Shown: positions 19,452-28,186 of the stretch, piece by piece
Numbering within the stretch: the stretch's first letter is position 1
Layout: each line of letters begins with the position of its first letter
DNA from: Rhizobium aethiopicum
Lineage (GTDB): Bacteria > Pseudomonadota > Alphaproteobacteria > Rhizobiales > Rhizobiaceae
Assembly (NCBI RefSeq): GCF_014197535.1
Contig: NZ_JACIFV010000016.1
Location: forward strand, 62,001-126,000
Direction of reading: 5' to 3'
Length of the DNA stretch: 64,000 nt
The notes under the pieces: generated by a model
Database searches by the model: none
Told to the model about the DNA's origin: nothing
Seen by the model: the letters and a program-made list of their open reading frames with translations, nothing else
Position numbers and translations under genes: made by a program

Positions 19452-19841
19452 ATGTCCCACGACCTGTTCGAGGCCGCTCGCGGCGCCATGGCCTTTGCGC
19501 ATGCGCCCTATTCGAAATTCCCGGTCGGTGCGGCGATCCGCGCCGAGGACGGCAAGGTCTATACCGGCGCCAACATCGAAAACCTCTCCTTCCCGCAAGG
19601 ATGGTGCGCCGAGCCGACGGCCATCAGCGCCATGATCATGGGCGGCGCCAGGAAGATCGTCGAAATGGCCGTAATTGCCGAGAAGCTGCCGCTCTGCCCG
19701 CCCTGCGGCGGCTGCCGCCAGAAGATCTCCGAATTCGCCTCAAAGGACACGAAGATCTACCTTTGCGACGGGGTAGGCGTGAAGAAGACCATGACGATGG
19801 AAGAGCTTCTTCCCTTCAGCTTCGAGACGGAACTCGGATGA
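19452..19841 (+). CDS. cdd: cytidine deaminase
   Basis: The 129-residue enzyme deaminates cytidine and deoxycytidine to uridine and deoxyuridine. It is the short, homotetrameric type: zinc ligands are Cys in GWCAEPTAIS (with catalytic Glu) and the two Cys in CPPCGGCRQ; the substrate loop is NIENLSFPQ. Its stop overlaps the punA start (ATGA). Confidence 0.95.
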   Translation: MSHDLFEAARGAMAFAHAPYSKFPVGAAIRAEDGKVYTGANIENLSFPQGWCAEPTAISAMIMGGARKIVEMAVIAEKLPLCPPCGGCRQKISEFASKDTKIYLCDGVGVKKTMTMEELLPFSFETELG

Positions 19842-20644
19842 GGGCGACGGTCGACCTGCTCGCCGCATTGCTCGGCGCGATCAAGCCGCGCCACGGAATC
19901 GTGCTCGGCTCCGGTCTCGGCTCCCTCGTTGGCCAGTTGGAAGGTGCCGTCCGTATTCCCTATCGCGACCTGCCGGGCTTTCCCGTCAGCGCCGTCTCCG
20001 GCCACGCCGGCGAAGTCGTCGCCGGCCGCCTCGGTGGAAAGCCGGTCATCATGCTTTCCGGCCGCGTGCATTATTATGAGAAGGGCGATGCCAACGCCAT
20101 GCGTCTGCCGATCGAGGTGCTGAAGGCGCTCGGCGTCGAGGCGCTGATCCTGACCAATTCGGCCGGATCGCTGCGCGACGACATGCCGCCTGGTTCGGTG
20201 ATGCAGATTACCGATCACATCAACTACTCCGGCATGAACCCGCTGATCGGGGAGGAGAGCGACCATCGCTTCGTCGGCATGACCAATGCCTATGACGCCG
20301 GCCTCGCCGCGGCGATGCTGAAGGCGGCGGCAAAACTCAAGATCGAGCTGGGGCAGGGCGTATATATGTGGTTTTCCGGTCCGAGCTTCGAAACGCCGGC
20401 CGAAATCCGCATGGCGCGCATCCTCGGCGCCGATGCCGTCGGCATGTCGACGGTGCCGGAGGTGATCATCGCAAGAATGCTGGGTCTGAGGGTTGCGGCC
20501 GCTTCCGTTATCACCAACTATGGAGCAGGCATGACCGGCAATGAGCTCAGCCATGAAGAAACCAAGGACATGGCGCCCGTCGGCGGCGCCCGTCTCGCCG
20601 CCATATTGAAAGAGATGATTGCGGGAGAAAGCGAAAATGACTAG
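19838..20644 (+). CDS. punA: purine-nucleoside phosphorylase, trimeric type
   Basis: The 268-residue enzyme splits purine nucleosides with phosphate to base and (deoxy)ribose 1-phosphate. It belongs to the trimeric PNP (PNP-II/MTAP) family: GIVLGSGLGSLVGQLE, SGHAGEVVAGRL, SGRVHYYEKGD, LTNSAGSLRDDMPPGSVM and GPSFETPAEIRM are the family blocks, with the purine-site Asn in SVITNYGAGM. The ATG overlaps the cdd stop; longer frames upstream are out of frame with cdd and not used. The end overlaps deoC by 8 nt. Confidence 0.93.
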   Translation: MRATVDLLAALLGAIKPRHGIVLGSGLGSLVGQLEGAVRIPYRDLPGFPVSAVSGHAGEVVAGRLGGKPVIMLSGRVHYYEKGDANAMRLPIEVLKALGVEALILTNSAGSLRDDMPPGSVMQITDHINYSGMNPLIGEESDHRFVGMTNAYDAGLAAAMLKAAAKLKIELGQGVYMWFSGPSFETPAEIRMARILGADAVGMSTVPEVIIARMLGLRVAAASVITNYGAGMTGNELSHEETKDMAPVGGARLAAILKEMIAGESEND

Positions 20645-21413
20645 CCATTCTATCCGGGAAACGGCGGCGGTCGCCCTTTCCCTTCTCGACCTCACCAATC
20701 TGAAGGACGATTGCACCGAGGCGCAGATCGATACGCTCTGCGCCCGCGCGCAGACGCCCTACGGTAACAGCGCCGCGATCTGCATCTGGCCGCGTTTCGT
20801 TGCCCATGCCCGCAATATCCTCGGCGCCGGCCATCCTGTGCGGATCGCAACCGTCGTCAATTTCCCCGCAGGCGATATGGAAGTGGCCGATGTCGCCGCC
20901 GAAACGCGTGAGGCGATTGCCGATGGCGCCGATGAGATCGATCTGGTCATCCCCTACCGCAAGCTGATATCAGGAAATGAGAAGGCGGTGACCGATATGG
21001 TCAAGGCGGTGCGCGCCGAATGTACCGGCCCCGTTCTGCTGAAGGTGATCGTCGAGACCGGCGAGTTGAAGGATGCAGCATTGATCCGCCGCGCCTCCGA
21101 GCTCGCCATCGAAGCCGGAGCCGATTTCATCAAGACCTCCACCGGCAAGGTTGCCGTCAACGCGACGCTCGAAGCCGCCGACATCATGATCCGCGCCATT
21201 CGTGAAAGCGGGCGCAAGGTCGGGTTCAAGCCGGCCGGCGGCATCGGCTCGGTGGCTGATGCGGCGCTCTATCTCAGCCTCGCCGAAACCATCATGACGC
21301 CGGACTGGGCCATGCCTTCGACCTTCCGTTTCGGCGCTTCGGGCCTGCTCGACGACATACTGGCGGTTCTGAGCGGAGCGCAGCCGGCACCGGCTGCGGC
21401 GTCGGGCTATTGA
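20637..21413 (+). CDS. deoC: deoxyribose-phosphate aldolase
   Basis: This 258-residue class I aldolase cleaves 2-deoxyribose 5-phosphate to acetaldehyde and glyceraldehyde 3-phosphate. The Schiff-base Lys is in ADFIKTSTGKVA, and the proton-relay Lys in VGFKPAGGI. DLTNLKDDCTEAQI and IATVVNFPAGDM are the usual N-terminal blocks. It completes deoxynucleoside breakdown after PunA/DeoA and DeoB. The start lies inside the punA end. Confidence 0.95.
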   Translation: MTSHSIRETAAVALSLLDLTNLKDDCTEAQIDTLCARAQTPYGNSAAICIWPRFVAHARNILGAGHPVRIATVVNFPAGDMEVADVAAETREAIADGADEIDLVIPYRKLISGNEKAVTDMVKAVRAECTGPVLLKVIVETGELKDAALIRRASELAIEAGADFIKTSTGKVAVNATLEAADIMIRAIRESGRKVGFKPAGGIGSVADAALYLSLAETIMTPDWAMPSTFRFGASGLLDDILAVLSGAQPAPAAASGY

Positions 21414-21414
21414 G

Positions 21415-22722
21415 ATGATTCCGCAGGAGATCATCCGGCGTAAACGCGATGGCGAGGAGCTCGACGCCGCCGATATCAGCTCCCTCATCGCGGCACTCGC
21501 CGACGGGCGGCTGTCCGAAGGCCAGATCGGCGCCTTCGCCATGGCCGTCTGGTTCAAAGGCATGTCACGCGAGGAAATCGTCGCCCTGACGCTGGCGATG
21601 GCCAACTCCGGCGACAGGCTGCAATGGGGCGATATCGGCCGTCCGATCGCCGACAAACATTCGACCGGCGGCGTCGGCGATAATGTCTCGCTGATGCTGG
21701 CGCCGATCGCCGCCGCCTGCGGCCTCGCCGTCCCGATGATCTCGGGGCGCGGCCTCGGCCATACCGGCGGCACGCTCGATAAGCTCGAATCCATTCCCGG
21801 TTATAGGATCACCCCTGATGCGGAGCTCTTCGGCAAGGTGGTGAAGGAAGCGGGATGCGCCATCATCGGCCAGACCGGAACCTTGGCGCCCGCCGACGGC
21901 AGGCTTTATGCCGTGCGCGACGTCACCGCCACCGTCGATTCCATTCCGCTCATCACTGCCTCCATCCTGTCGAAGAAGCTCGCGGCCGGGCTTGAGACGC
22001 TGGTGCTCGACGTCAAGCTCGGCAACGGCGCCTTCATGGCTGACCGCCGTCAGGCAGAGATGCTGGCGCATTCCCTGGTCGAGGTGGCGAACGGCGCGGG
22101 CGTGAAGACCTCCGCCTTGATCACCGACATGAACGAGCCGCTCGCCGATTGCGCCGGCAACGCGATCGAGATGCGCAACTGTTTGGACTTCCTGGCGGGC
22201 AGGAAAAGCGGCACGCGGCTCGAGACCGTGGTTTTTGCCTTTGCCGCCGAGATGCTGGTGAAATCGGGCATTACCGCATCTTCTGAAGAAGCCGATGCGA
22301 TGGCGCGCCGAGCGCTGTCATCGGGACAGGCGGCCGAAAGCTTCGGGCGTATGATATCCATGCTCGGCGGACCGGCCGATCTCGTCGAAAATCCGGAAAG
22401 ATACCTGGCCAAGGCGCCGGTCGAAAAACCAGTCCCGGCCGCCCGATCCGGCTGGCTTGCCGCCTGCGACACGCGCGGTATCGGCATCAGCGTCATCGAT
22501 CTCGGCGGCGGCCGCCGTCATCCGGCAGATCGGATCGATCACCGCGTCGGTTTCTCCGGCCTCCTGTCGCTTGGCACCCGGGTCAATGCAGGCGATCCGA
22601 TCGCTGTCGTCCACGCTGCCGACGAAGCCGCGGCGGAAAAAGCAGCTGCGACCCTTGCCGTGCATTATCGCATTGCGGACGACAAGCCGGAATTGGTCCC
22701 CGTCATTGCAGGCCGGGTCTGA
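21415..22722 (+). CDS. deoA: thymidine phosphorylase
   Basis: The 435-residue enzyme phosphorolyses thymidine and deoxyuridine. The signature segment SGRGLGHTGGTLDKLES is present, with the phosphate loop KHSTGGVGDNVS before it and VLDVKLGNGAFM after. The N-terminal alpha domain (IIRRKRDGEELDAADI) and C-terminal PYNP domain (TRVNAGDPIAVVHA) are both present, so the gene is intact. The ATG is one nt after the deoC stop. It is the last gene of the plus-strand nucleoside operon and converges on the protease gene. Confidence 0.95.
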   Translation: MIPQEIIRRKRDGEELDAADISSLIAALADGRLSEGQIGAFAMAVWFKGMSREEIVALTLAMANSGDRLQWGDIGRPIADKHSTGGVGDNVSLMLAPIAAACGLAVPMISGRGLGHTGGTLDKLESIPGYRITPDAELFGKVVKEAGCAIIGQTGTLAPADGRLYAVRDVTATVDSIPLITASILSKKLAAGLETLVLDVKLGNGAFMADRRQAEMLAHSLVEVANGAGVKTSALITDMNEPLADCAGNAIEMRNCLDFLAGRKSGTRLETVVFAFAAEMLVKSGITASSEEADAMARRALSSGQAAESFGRMISMLGGPADLVENPERYLAKAPVEKPVPAARSGWLAACDTRGIGISVIDLGGGRRHPADRIDHRVGFSGLLSLGTRVNAGDPIAVVHAADEAAAEKAAATLAVHYRIADDKPELVPVIAGRV

Positions 22723-22728
22723 TGCGGT

Positions 22729-23262
22729 TTACTGTTTGAGGCTGAGCGAGCCGTCGGCGACGGAATAGGAGGCGAGTTTCTGCAGGAAGCTCATGCCGAC
22801 CAGCGTGGTCGTCAGCGCGTCGTCCCTGAGCACGAAGGCCTCGACATTCCGGACGCGGATGCCGCCGATTTCGACGCGATCGAGGGTCACATGCGCGGCC
22901 TTCGTCTGGCCGTTCGCCGTGTTCACACCATAGCGGAAGTCGAGCTGATTTGCGGTGTAGCCGAGCCGGCGGGCGAGTGTCTCGTTGAGGGCGACATAGG
23001 TGGCGCCGGTATCGATCAGCCCTGGCACCGGCTTGCCGTTGATCTTGAAGCTGCCGGTATAGTGCCCCTGCGCATCCGCCTGCAGGCGGATCGTACTATT
23101 GCCGGAAGCGGGCGCCGGTGCAGCGGACTGGCCCGCGTCGGCCGATACGTAATTGGCGGAGAGACCGTCGGCAGGTTCCTGGCTGACACTTCCAACGAAG
23201 GAAGGTACCTGTGTGGCCAACACCGCGGCGATGCTGGCGAATATGACGGTACGCACGAGCAT
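22729..23262 (-). CDS. retropepsin-like aspartic protease, TIGR02281 type
   Basis: A 177-residue protein of the clan AA retropepsin-like family found in alphaproteobacteria. It has an N-terminal hydrophobic segment (TVIFASIAAVLA) anchoring it or serving as a signal, a linker rich in Ala, Ser and Pro, and a protease domain with the catalytic motif PGLIDTGATYVAL (D-T-G) and the later flap and LVGMSFLQ (hydrophobic-hydrophobic-Gly). Such enzymes work as homodimers, probably in the periplasm; the substrate is unknown. AGGAAGGA lies about 10 nt before the chosen ATG at 23262. Confidence 0.8.
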   Translation of the reverse strand: MLVRTVIFASIAAVLATQVPSFVGSVSQEPADGLSANYVSADAGQSAAPAPASGNSTIRLQADAQGHYTGSFKINGKPVPGLIDTGATYVALNETLARRLGYTANQLDFRYGVNTANGQTKAAHVTLDRVEIGGIRVRNVEAFVLRDDALTTTLVGMSFLQKLASYSVADGSLSLKQ

Positions 23263-23360
23263 GAAACAGAAATCCTTCCTGTATAAACCCCGCTTCATGC
23301 AGGGCCTCATGCTTCCAGCTTGCTAAGCCTCAAATCCTGATAACTTGCTAATATCGATAA

Positions 23361-23390
23361 CAAAAAGGCCCGGAGCGAACCGCCCGGGCC
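23361..23390 (-). terminator. intrinsic terminator of upp
   Basis: On the minus strand, arms 23390-23384 and 23373-23367 form a 7-bp GGCCCGG/CCGGGCC stem, followed by five U residues (23366-23362). It lies about 35 bp after the upp stop. Confidence 0.8.
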
Positions 23391-23425
23391 ATAAAGTCTT
23401 GCGATTTGGTAAAGGAAGGCTGAAA

Positions 23426-24055
23426 TTATTTGGTTCCGTACATGCGGTCGCCGGCATCGCCGAGGCCGGGCATAATGTAGCCCTTCTCGTTCAGATGGCT
23501 GTCGATCGCGGCGGTGAAGACCGGAACATCCGGATGCGCCGCGCGGAAGTTGCGGATGCCTTCCGGGGCGGCGAGCAGGCAGAGGAAGCGAATATTGTGG
23601 GCGCCGCGTTCCTTGAGCTTGTCGATCGCCGCAATCGAGGAATTGCCGGTCGCCAGCATCGGGTCGACGACGATGATCAGGCGCTCGGCCACGTCTTCCG
23701 GCGCCTTGAAATAATACTCGACCGGCTGCAGCGTCTCGTGATCGCGATAGACGCCGATATGCGAGACGCGGGCGGAAGGCACGAGATCGAGCATGCCTTC
23801 GAGCAGTCCGTTGCCGGCGCGCAGGATCGAGGCGAAGACCAGCTTCTTGCCTTCGAGGATCGGCGAGTCCATCGTCTGCAGCGGCGTCTCGATCGTCGCC
23901 ATCGTCAATTCGAGATCGCGGGTGACCTCGTAACAGAGCAGCGTGGAGATTTCGCGCAGCAGGCGCCGGAAACTTCCCGTCGATGTCTCCTTGCGTCGCA
24001 TGATGGTGAGCTTGTGCTGCACAAGCGGATGATCGATGACCGTGACGCCGTCCAT
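23426..24055 (-). CDS. upp: uracil phosphoribosyltransferase
   Basis: The 209-residue enzyme makes UMP from uracil and PRPP in pyrimidine salvage. The PRPP-binding loop is VVDPMLATGNSS; the uracil-specific tail is GYIMPGLGDAGDRMYGTK. I start at the ATG at 24053-24055 (DGVTVIDHPLVQHK), matching family length; an in-frame ATG 15 nt upstream is possible. It lies downstream of add on the same strand with a gap of about 100 bp. Confidence 0.95.
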   Translation of the reverse strand: MDGVTVIDHPLVQHKLTIMRRKETSTGSFRRLLREISTLLCYEVTRDLELTMATIETPLQTMDSPILEGKKLVFASILRAGNGLLEGMLDLVPSARVSHIGVYRDHETLQPVEYYFKAPEDVAERLIIVVDPMLATGNSSIAAIDKLKERGAHNIRFLCLLAAPEGIRNFRAAHPDVPVFTAAIDSHLNEKGYIMPGLGDAGDRMYGTK

Positions 24056-24157
24056 GGGGAAGCCTTTCATTCTTTCTAACGAATGTTTCTTTCACGGAAA
24101 TCGGCCCGACCGCAAGAGTGGAGCCGAATTTGTACCGATCTTCCCCAGCCTCTCGCC

Positions 24158-25126
24158 CTAAAGGCGGGCGAGCAGCGCCTGCCGCGTCTCCTCGTCGACG
24201 AAGGCGGCCTCGATTGCGGTGCGCGTCATGGCGTTGATTTCCGCGTCGGTGAATCCGAAAACGACGGCAGCAAGCTCGTATTCCCGCTCGAGCGAGGTAT
24301 GGAAGAAAGGCGGATCGTCGGAACTGATCGTCACCCGCACGCCGGCTTCCTTCAGTCGCCGCAGCGGATGCGAGGTGAAATCGGGAAAGACCCTGAGGGC
24401 GATATTGGAGCCTGGGCAGACTTCAAGCACGGTGCCGAGATCGGCAAGCCGCTTCACCAGATCGAGATCTTCGATGGCGCGCACGCCATGGCCGATGCGT
24501 GCGGGACGCACGGCATCGAGCGCGTCGGCAACGCTGAAGGCGCCGCAGACCTCGCCGGCATGGATGGTCAGCCCCAGCCCGGCATCGCGGGCGATATCGA
24601 AGGCTCTGATATAATCGGCCACGCGGCCCATGCGCTCCTCGCCGGCGAGATTGAAGCCTGTTATCAAAGGGTTGCCGGCCCTTGCCGCATATTCGGCCGC
24701 TCCGATCACGCTTTCCGGACCGAAATGCCGTTCCCCGGTGACGATCAGCCGGGCCTCGATGCCGCTTTTGGCCTTGGCTCGCCGGATGCCTTCACAGACG
24801 CCCGATATATAGGCATCGGCGCCGAGCCCGATGCGCTTGCCGTGGTCGGGCGACACGATGAGTTCGCTATAGATCGTATCGATGCCGGCAAGTTCGTCGA
24901 GATAGGTTTCGGTCAGGAGCGCATAATCCTCCTCCGTCCTGTAGACCTCGGAAACCTTGTCGTAACACTCGAGAAAACTTGCGAAATCGTGCCAGACATA
25001 GGCGCCGTCGCGAAGCTCGCCGCTGATGTCGACGCCGTATTTCCGCGCCTGCGCCTCTGTCAACACAGGCGGTGCCGCGCCCTCCAGATGGCAGTGCAGC
25101 TCGACCTTCTTCAAATGCGATGTCAC
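24158..25126 (-). CDS. add: adenosine deaminase
   Basis: The 322-residue zinc enzyme turns adenosine and deoxyadenosine to inosine forms. Motifs in order are ELHCHLEGA (zinc), TIHAGEVCG (zinc His and catalytic Glu), ARIGHGVRA (catalytic His) and ISSDDPPFF (zinc Asp). It could instead prefer adenine, since adenine deaminases of this fold look alike, but its position in a nucleoside cluster favours adenosine. The start overlaps the deoB stop (ATGA), so the two are coupled. Confidence 0.9.
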   Translation of the reverse strand: MTSHLKKVELHCHLEGAAPPVLTEAQARKYGVDISGELRDGAYVWHDFASFLECYDKVSEVYRTEEDYALLTETYLDELAGIDTIYSELIVSPDHGKRIGLGADAYISGVCEGIRRAKAKSGIEARLIVTGERHFGPESVIGAAEYAARAGNPLITGFNLAGEERMGRVADYIRAFDIARDAGLGLTIHAGEVCGAFSVADALDAVRPARIGHGVRAIEDLDLVKRLADLGTVLEVCPGSNIALRVFPDFTSHPLRRLKEAGVRVTISSDDPPFFHTSLEREYELAAVVFGFTDAEINAMTRTAIEAAFVDEETRQALLARL

Positions 25127-26343
25127 AGAAAACTCCTTCCATGCGCTCCGCCCGGGATGCCGAGATGGCGCGCAATGCTTTCGCCGATATCGGCATAGGT
25201 GCGGCGAACGCCGATGGAACGCGACCGGATGCCGGGGCCGTAAATAATGATCGGCACGCGCTCGCGCGTATGATCCGTGCCGCGCCAGGTGGGGTCGCAG
25301 CCATGGTCGGCGGTCAGCACGACGAGGTCGCCGGGTTTCAACTTCTTATGGACCTCAGGCAGACGCGCATCGAAGGCTTCGAGCGCTGCCGCATAACCGG
25401 GCACGTCGCGGCGATGACCGTAGATCATGTCGAAATCGACAAAATTGGTGAAGACGAGATCGCCGTCCTCGGCCGCGTCGATTGCCGAGAGCGACGCATC
25501 CATCAGCGCCTCGTTGCCGCTGGCCTTGATGACCCTGGAAATGCCCTGATGGGCGAAGATGTCGCCGATCTTTCCCACAGCATGCACATGCCGGCGGTGC
25601 TCGACCAGCCGGTCGAGCAGCGTCGGCTCCGGCGGCAGAACGGAAAAATCGCGCCGGTTTCCGGTGCGCTGGAAGGTGGAGGCGGATTGGCCGATGAAGG
25701 GCCGGGCGATGACGCGGCCGATATTGTAGGAATCGAGAAGGGCGCGAGCCGTGCGGCAGAAGGCAAGCAGCCGGTCTAGGCCGAAATGCGCTTCGTGCGC
25801 CGCGACCTGAAAGACCGAATCCGAGGACGTATAGCAGATCGGCTTGCCGGTGCGGATATGTTCTTCGCCGAGCCTGGCGATGATTTCGGTTCCCGAGGCG
25901 TGGCAATTGCCGAGAATGCCGGGAATGTCGCCCTCCCGGCATAATGCCTCGATCAACTCCGGGGGAAAGGCATCGCCTTCCGTCGGAAAATATCCCCAAT
26001 CGAAACTGACGGGTGTGCCCGCGATCTCCCAATGGCCCGATGGCGTGTCCTTGCCGCGGGAGATTTCGCTGGCCGCGCCATAAATGCCGTAGATCTTTTC
26101 CGGCAGGGGCATGCCGGCCGGAAATTGGCCGGAGGCGGCCCGGGCGATGTGCAGAAGCCCGAGTTCCGACATGTTCGGCAGGGAAAGCGGCCCGCTGCGC
26201 AGCCCAGCGCGGTCTCCGGCACCGGCCGCGCAGAATTCGGCGATATGGCCGAGCGTGTCGGCGCCCTCGTCGCCATAGGCTGCCGCATCCGGCGCCCCGC
26301 CGACGCCGAAGGAATCGAGAACGAAGAGAAAGGCGCGCGCCAT
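25123..26343 (-). CDS. deoB: phosphopentomutase
   Basis: The 406-residue metalloenzyme of the alkaline phosphatase superfamily interconverts (deoxy)ribose 1- and 5-phosphate. ARAFLFVLDSFGVGGAPDA begins the domain with the metal Asp and is followed by GADTLGHIA. The phosphoacceptor Thr is in KDTPSGHWEIAG, DYGTFPTEG-like WGYFPTEGDAF follows, and metal ligands lie in NFVDFDMIYGHRRD and LTADHGCDPT. The ATG at 26343 gives normal length; the frame is open upstream but without family sequence. It feeds DeoC from PunA/DeoA products encoded on the opposite strand. Confidence 0.95.
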   Translation of the reverse strand: MARAFLFVLDSFGVGGAPDAAAYGDEGADTLGHIAEFCAAGAGDRAGLRSGPLSLPNMSELGLLHIARAASGQFPAGMPLPEKIYGIYGAASEISRGKDTPSGHWEIAGTPVSFDWGYFPTEGDAFPPELIEALCREGDIPGILGNCHASGTEIIARLGEEHIRTGKPICYTSSDSVFQVAAHEAHFGLDRLLAFCRTARALLDSYNIGRVIARPFIGQSASTFQRTGNRRDFSVLPPEPTLLDRLVEHRRHVHAVGKIGDIFAHQGISRVIKASGNEALMDASLSAIDAAEDGDLVFTNFVDFDMIYGHRRDVPGYAAALEAFDARLPEVHKKLKPGDLVVLTADHGCDPTWRGTDHTRERVPIIIYGPGIRSRSIGVRRTYADIGESIARHLGIPGGAHGRSFL

Positions 26344-26445
26344 TTTACCCCCGAAAGGACCGATCGCCGGCCTCCGGACCGTCGGAGGCTGAAGCCCACG
26401 CATATAGTGCCGCGCCCGGCTTGGCAAATTCGAGATGGGGAGGGG

Positions 26446-27027
26446 TCAGCAGTCGCCGCAGGGGATCGAGTCGCCTTGCCGCTGGCGATAGAAGTAACTG
26501 CGGCTGATGGTGATCGTGCGCATCCCATCCGGCATGAAGTTCGGCGCGAACAGGAACATCGTATAGGGGATGCTGAGTTCGGTCCGAACGAGGAAGCTGT
26601 TTGCCGTCTTCATATCGGCCGGCACGTCGCTCACCGTCCCATTCTTGGCGTAAGGCGCCGTTCCGTCCTGCGCCCAGGACCAGAGCACTTTCGCATTGGC
26701 GCCGGCGTCGATTGAAATTCCGGTGATTTTCAGCGTCAGCGATGTCGTATTGTAAGGCACGAACATCGCCGTTGCGACTGACGGCATGTCAGCGAGCGCG
26801 CTCTTCGTGACGGATTGCTGCTGGGTGACGAGGTCGGCGATCGCACCAGCGGCGCGTGTCGCGCGCTTGCTGACGCTGAGGCCGATCGTGATCTCGAAAG
26901 CGCCGATATAGAGCATGATGAGCACGGGAAAGAGGATCGCGAATTCGATCGCTCCGGCGCCCTTGCGCTCTCGCACCAGCCGACGCGCCTGCTGTACCAG
27001 TCTGGTGAACGGGGTGCGCATCGCCAT
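26446..27027 (-). CDS. TadE-like pilus assembly protein
   Basis: A 193-residue pseudopilin-like protein of the Tad (type IVb pilus) system. After a basic leader (RLVRERK) comes the TadE motif GAGAIEFAILFPVLIMLYIGAFEI, a single membrane helix with the conserved Glu. The rest is a periplasmic domain. The ATG overlaps the stop of the upstream TadE-like gene (TAATG), so the two are coupled. In the family such minor pilins are processed by the prepilin peptidase and help assemble the Flp fibre. A C-terminal pair of Cys residues (PCGDC) is notable. Confidence 0.85.
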   Translation of the reverse strand: MAMRTPFTRLVQQARRLVRERKGAGAIEFAILFPVLIMLYIGAFEITIGLSVSKRATRAAGAIADLVTQQQSVTKSALADMPSVATAMFVPYNTTSLTLKITGISIDAGANAKVLWSWAQDGTAPYAKNGTVSDVPADMKTANSFLVRTELSIPYTMFLFAPNFMPDGMRTITISRSYFYRQRQGDSIPCGDC

Positions 27028-27662
27028 TATGGATACTGCTCGTTCTGGAAGGCGGAGGTTGCGATAATCAGATATTGCGTCGGCATCGAACCGTCGGACG
27101 GACGGATGGTCGTGATATAGGGCCGGACCAGATCCGTGATGATTTCCCATCGATAGTAGGCGCGCAGCATGTTGATCGTGCCGGCGCCGCCAGGTGTATA
27201 TTTGAAGGCCGCGGTGTTGATGTCGGCATATCGGTCACTGGAAACCTTGGGGATCGTCGTCGGAATGGCCGAGAAGGAGCTGAACGTCTGCACATCCACG
27301 TAAAGCTTGCTCGGCGTGGCGGCTTCGCTGGTCGAGCAGCTGATCAGGATCGAGATCTCGTTGCAGAACGCCTGACGGAATTGCGTCCGGCTCATATCGG
27401 TCGTGCGGCCGAGATTGTAGGTGATCTGCCCGGTCCGCATCCGGCGGCTCATCGTATCGACGGCGTTGGAGACGAGCTCTTCGGCGGCGAAGGCGATGAA
27501 GGTTTCAAGGATCGCGAAGATCACCAGGAAGTACGGGATGGCAAGCAAGGCAAATTCGATCGCCGCTGCGCCGTCGCGCGAGCGGGCGACAGCCCGAAAC
27601 TTGGAGAAACGGTTCGGCGCGAAGGCGCGCTCCCTATCCGTCTTCTGATCAACTACCGTCAT
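27027..27662 (-). CDS. TadE/TadG-like pilus assembly protein
   Basis: A 211-residue second TadE-like protein. A basic leader precedes SRDGAAAIEFALLAIPYFL, the pilin-like helix with conserved Glu, then a periplasmic domain (SNAVDTMSRRMRTGQI). The start is the ATG at 27660-27662. It precedes the other TadE-like gene with a 1-nt overlap and lies 113 bp after the secretin N-domain gene. The pair probably acts as minor pilins of the pilus encoded across the divergent promoter region. Confidence 0.85.
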   Translation of the reverse strand: MTVVDQKTDRERAFAPNRFSKFRAVARSRDGAAAIEFALLAIPYFLVIFAILETFIAFAAEELVSNAVDTMSRRMRTGQITYNLGRTTDMSRTQFRQAFCNEISILISCSTSEAATPSKLYVDVQTFSSFSAIPTTIPKVSSDRYADINTAAFKYTPGGAGTINMLRAYYRWEIITDLVRPYITTIRPSDGSMPTQYLIIATSAFQNEQYP

Positions 27663-27775
27663 TGCCTGGACCCGAGCGACATCTCTGCCTGCCACACTAG
27701 GGTCCGTTCGTTGATTTTCCGTTTCAGGACGATACGACGATTTTAACGAATGGCAGAAGATCCGAGTCGGGCCGA

Positions 27776-28186
27776 TCAGGGTGACGTGGTGCCGGCGGCC
27801 GCTTGCTGCGCATGCTGCTCGCAATTGGGCGTGCAGGACAGCACGGAGCGCTCGGTCTGCCGATAGACGCGCACCGTGTTGCCCTCGTCTATCGACACAA
27901 GGATGCGCTCGTCCAGGATCGCGTTGCCGTCGGCGTCCAGAAGAACCAGATTGGTGGTGCCGAAGCTGCGTCCTGTCAGCACGATCGTCTTGGCATCGGC
28001 TACGGTCGCGTCGGCGACCTGGGCGTTGCCGACGATGACCTTGCTGACCGGGCGGTCGAGCTTCAAGACGCGCGCGTGATCCATATAGACGCGCAGCATG
28101 TCATCGTCTGCGGCCGAGGAAACTCCCGAAATACCGGAAACGGCGATCATGCCGGCAAAGAAAATGGTTTTGCCGCTCGATGACAT
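27776..28186 (-). CDS. stand-alone secretin N-terminal domain protein (T2SS-T3SS_pil_N type)
   Basis: This 136-residue exported protein has a signal peptide (about residues 1-25, ISGVSSAADDD) and a single domain that matches the N-terminal domain of CpaC/RcpA secretins: VLKLDRPVSKVIVGNAQVADA, then TIVLTGRSFGTTNLVLLD. Compare KAVVVDLPEDAHDILVSDP and GKKVGQTNIFVFG in CpaC in this locus. It lacks the secretin pore. AGAGGA precedes the ATG. It may cap or pilot the secretin. A Cys pair (CTPNC) lies near the C-terminus. Confidence 0.8.
   Translation of the reverse strand: MSSSGKTIFFAGMIAVSGISGVSSAADDDMLRVYMDHARVLKLDRPVSKVIVGNAQVADATVADAKTIVLTGRSFGTTNLVLLDADGNAILDERILVSIDEGNTVRVYRQTERSVLSCTPNCEQHAQQAAAGTTSP

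Noticed and set aside
19382..19837. Frame extension of punA upstream through cdd
   Set aside because: It runs in another frame across cdd and the permease end. The ATG overlapping the cdd stop gives the full PNP family sequence.
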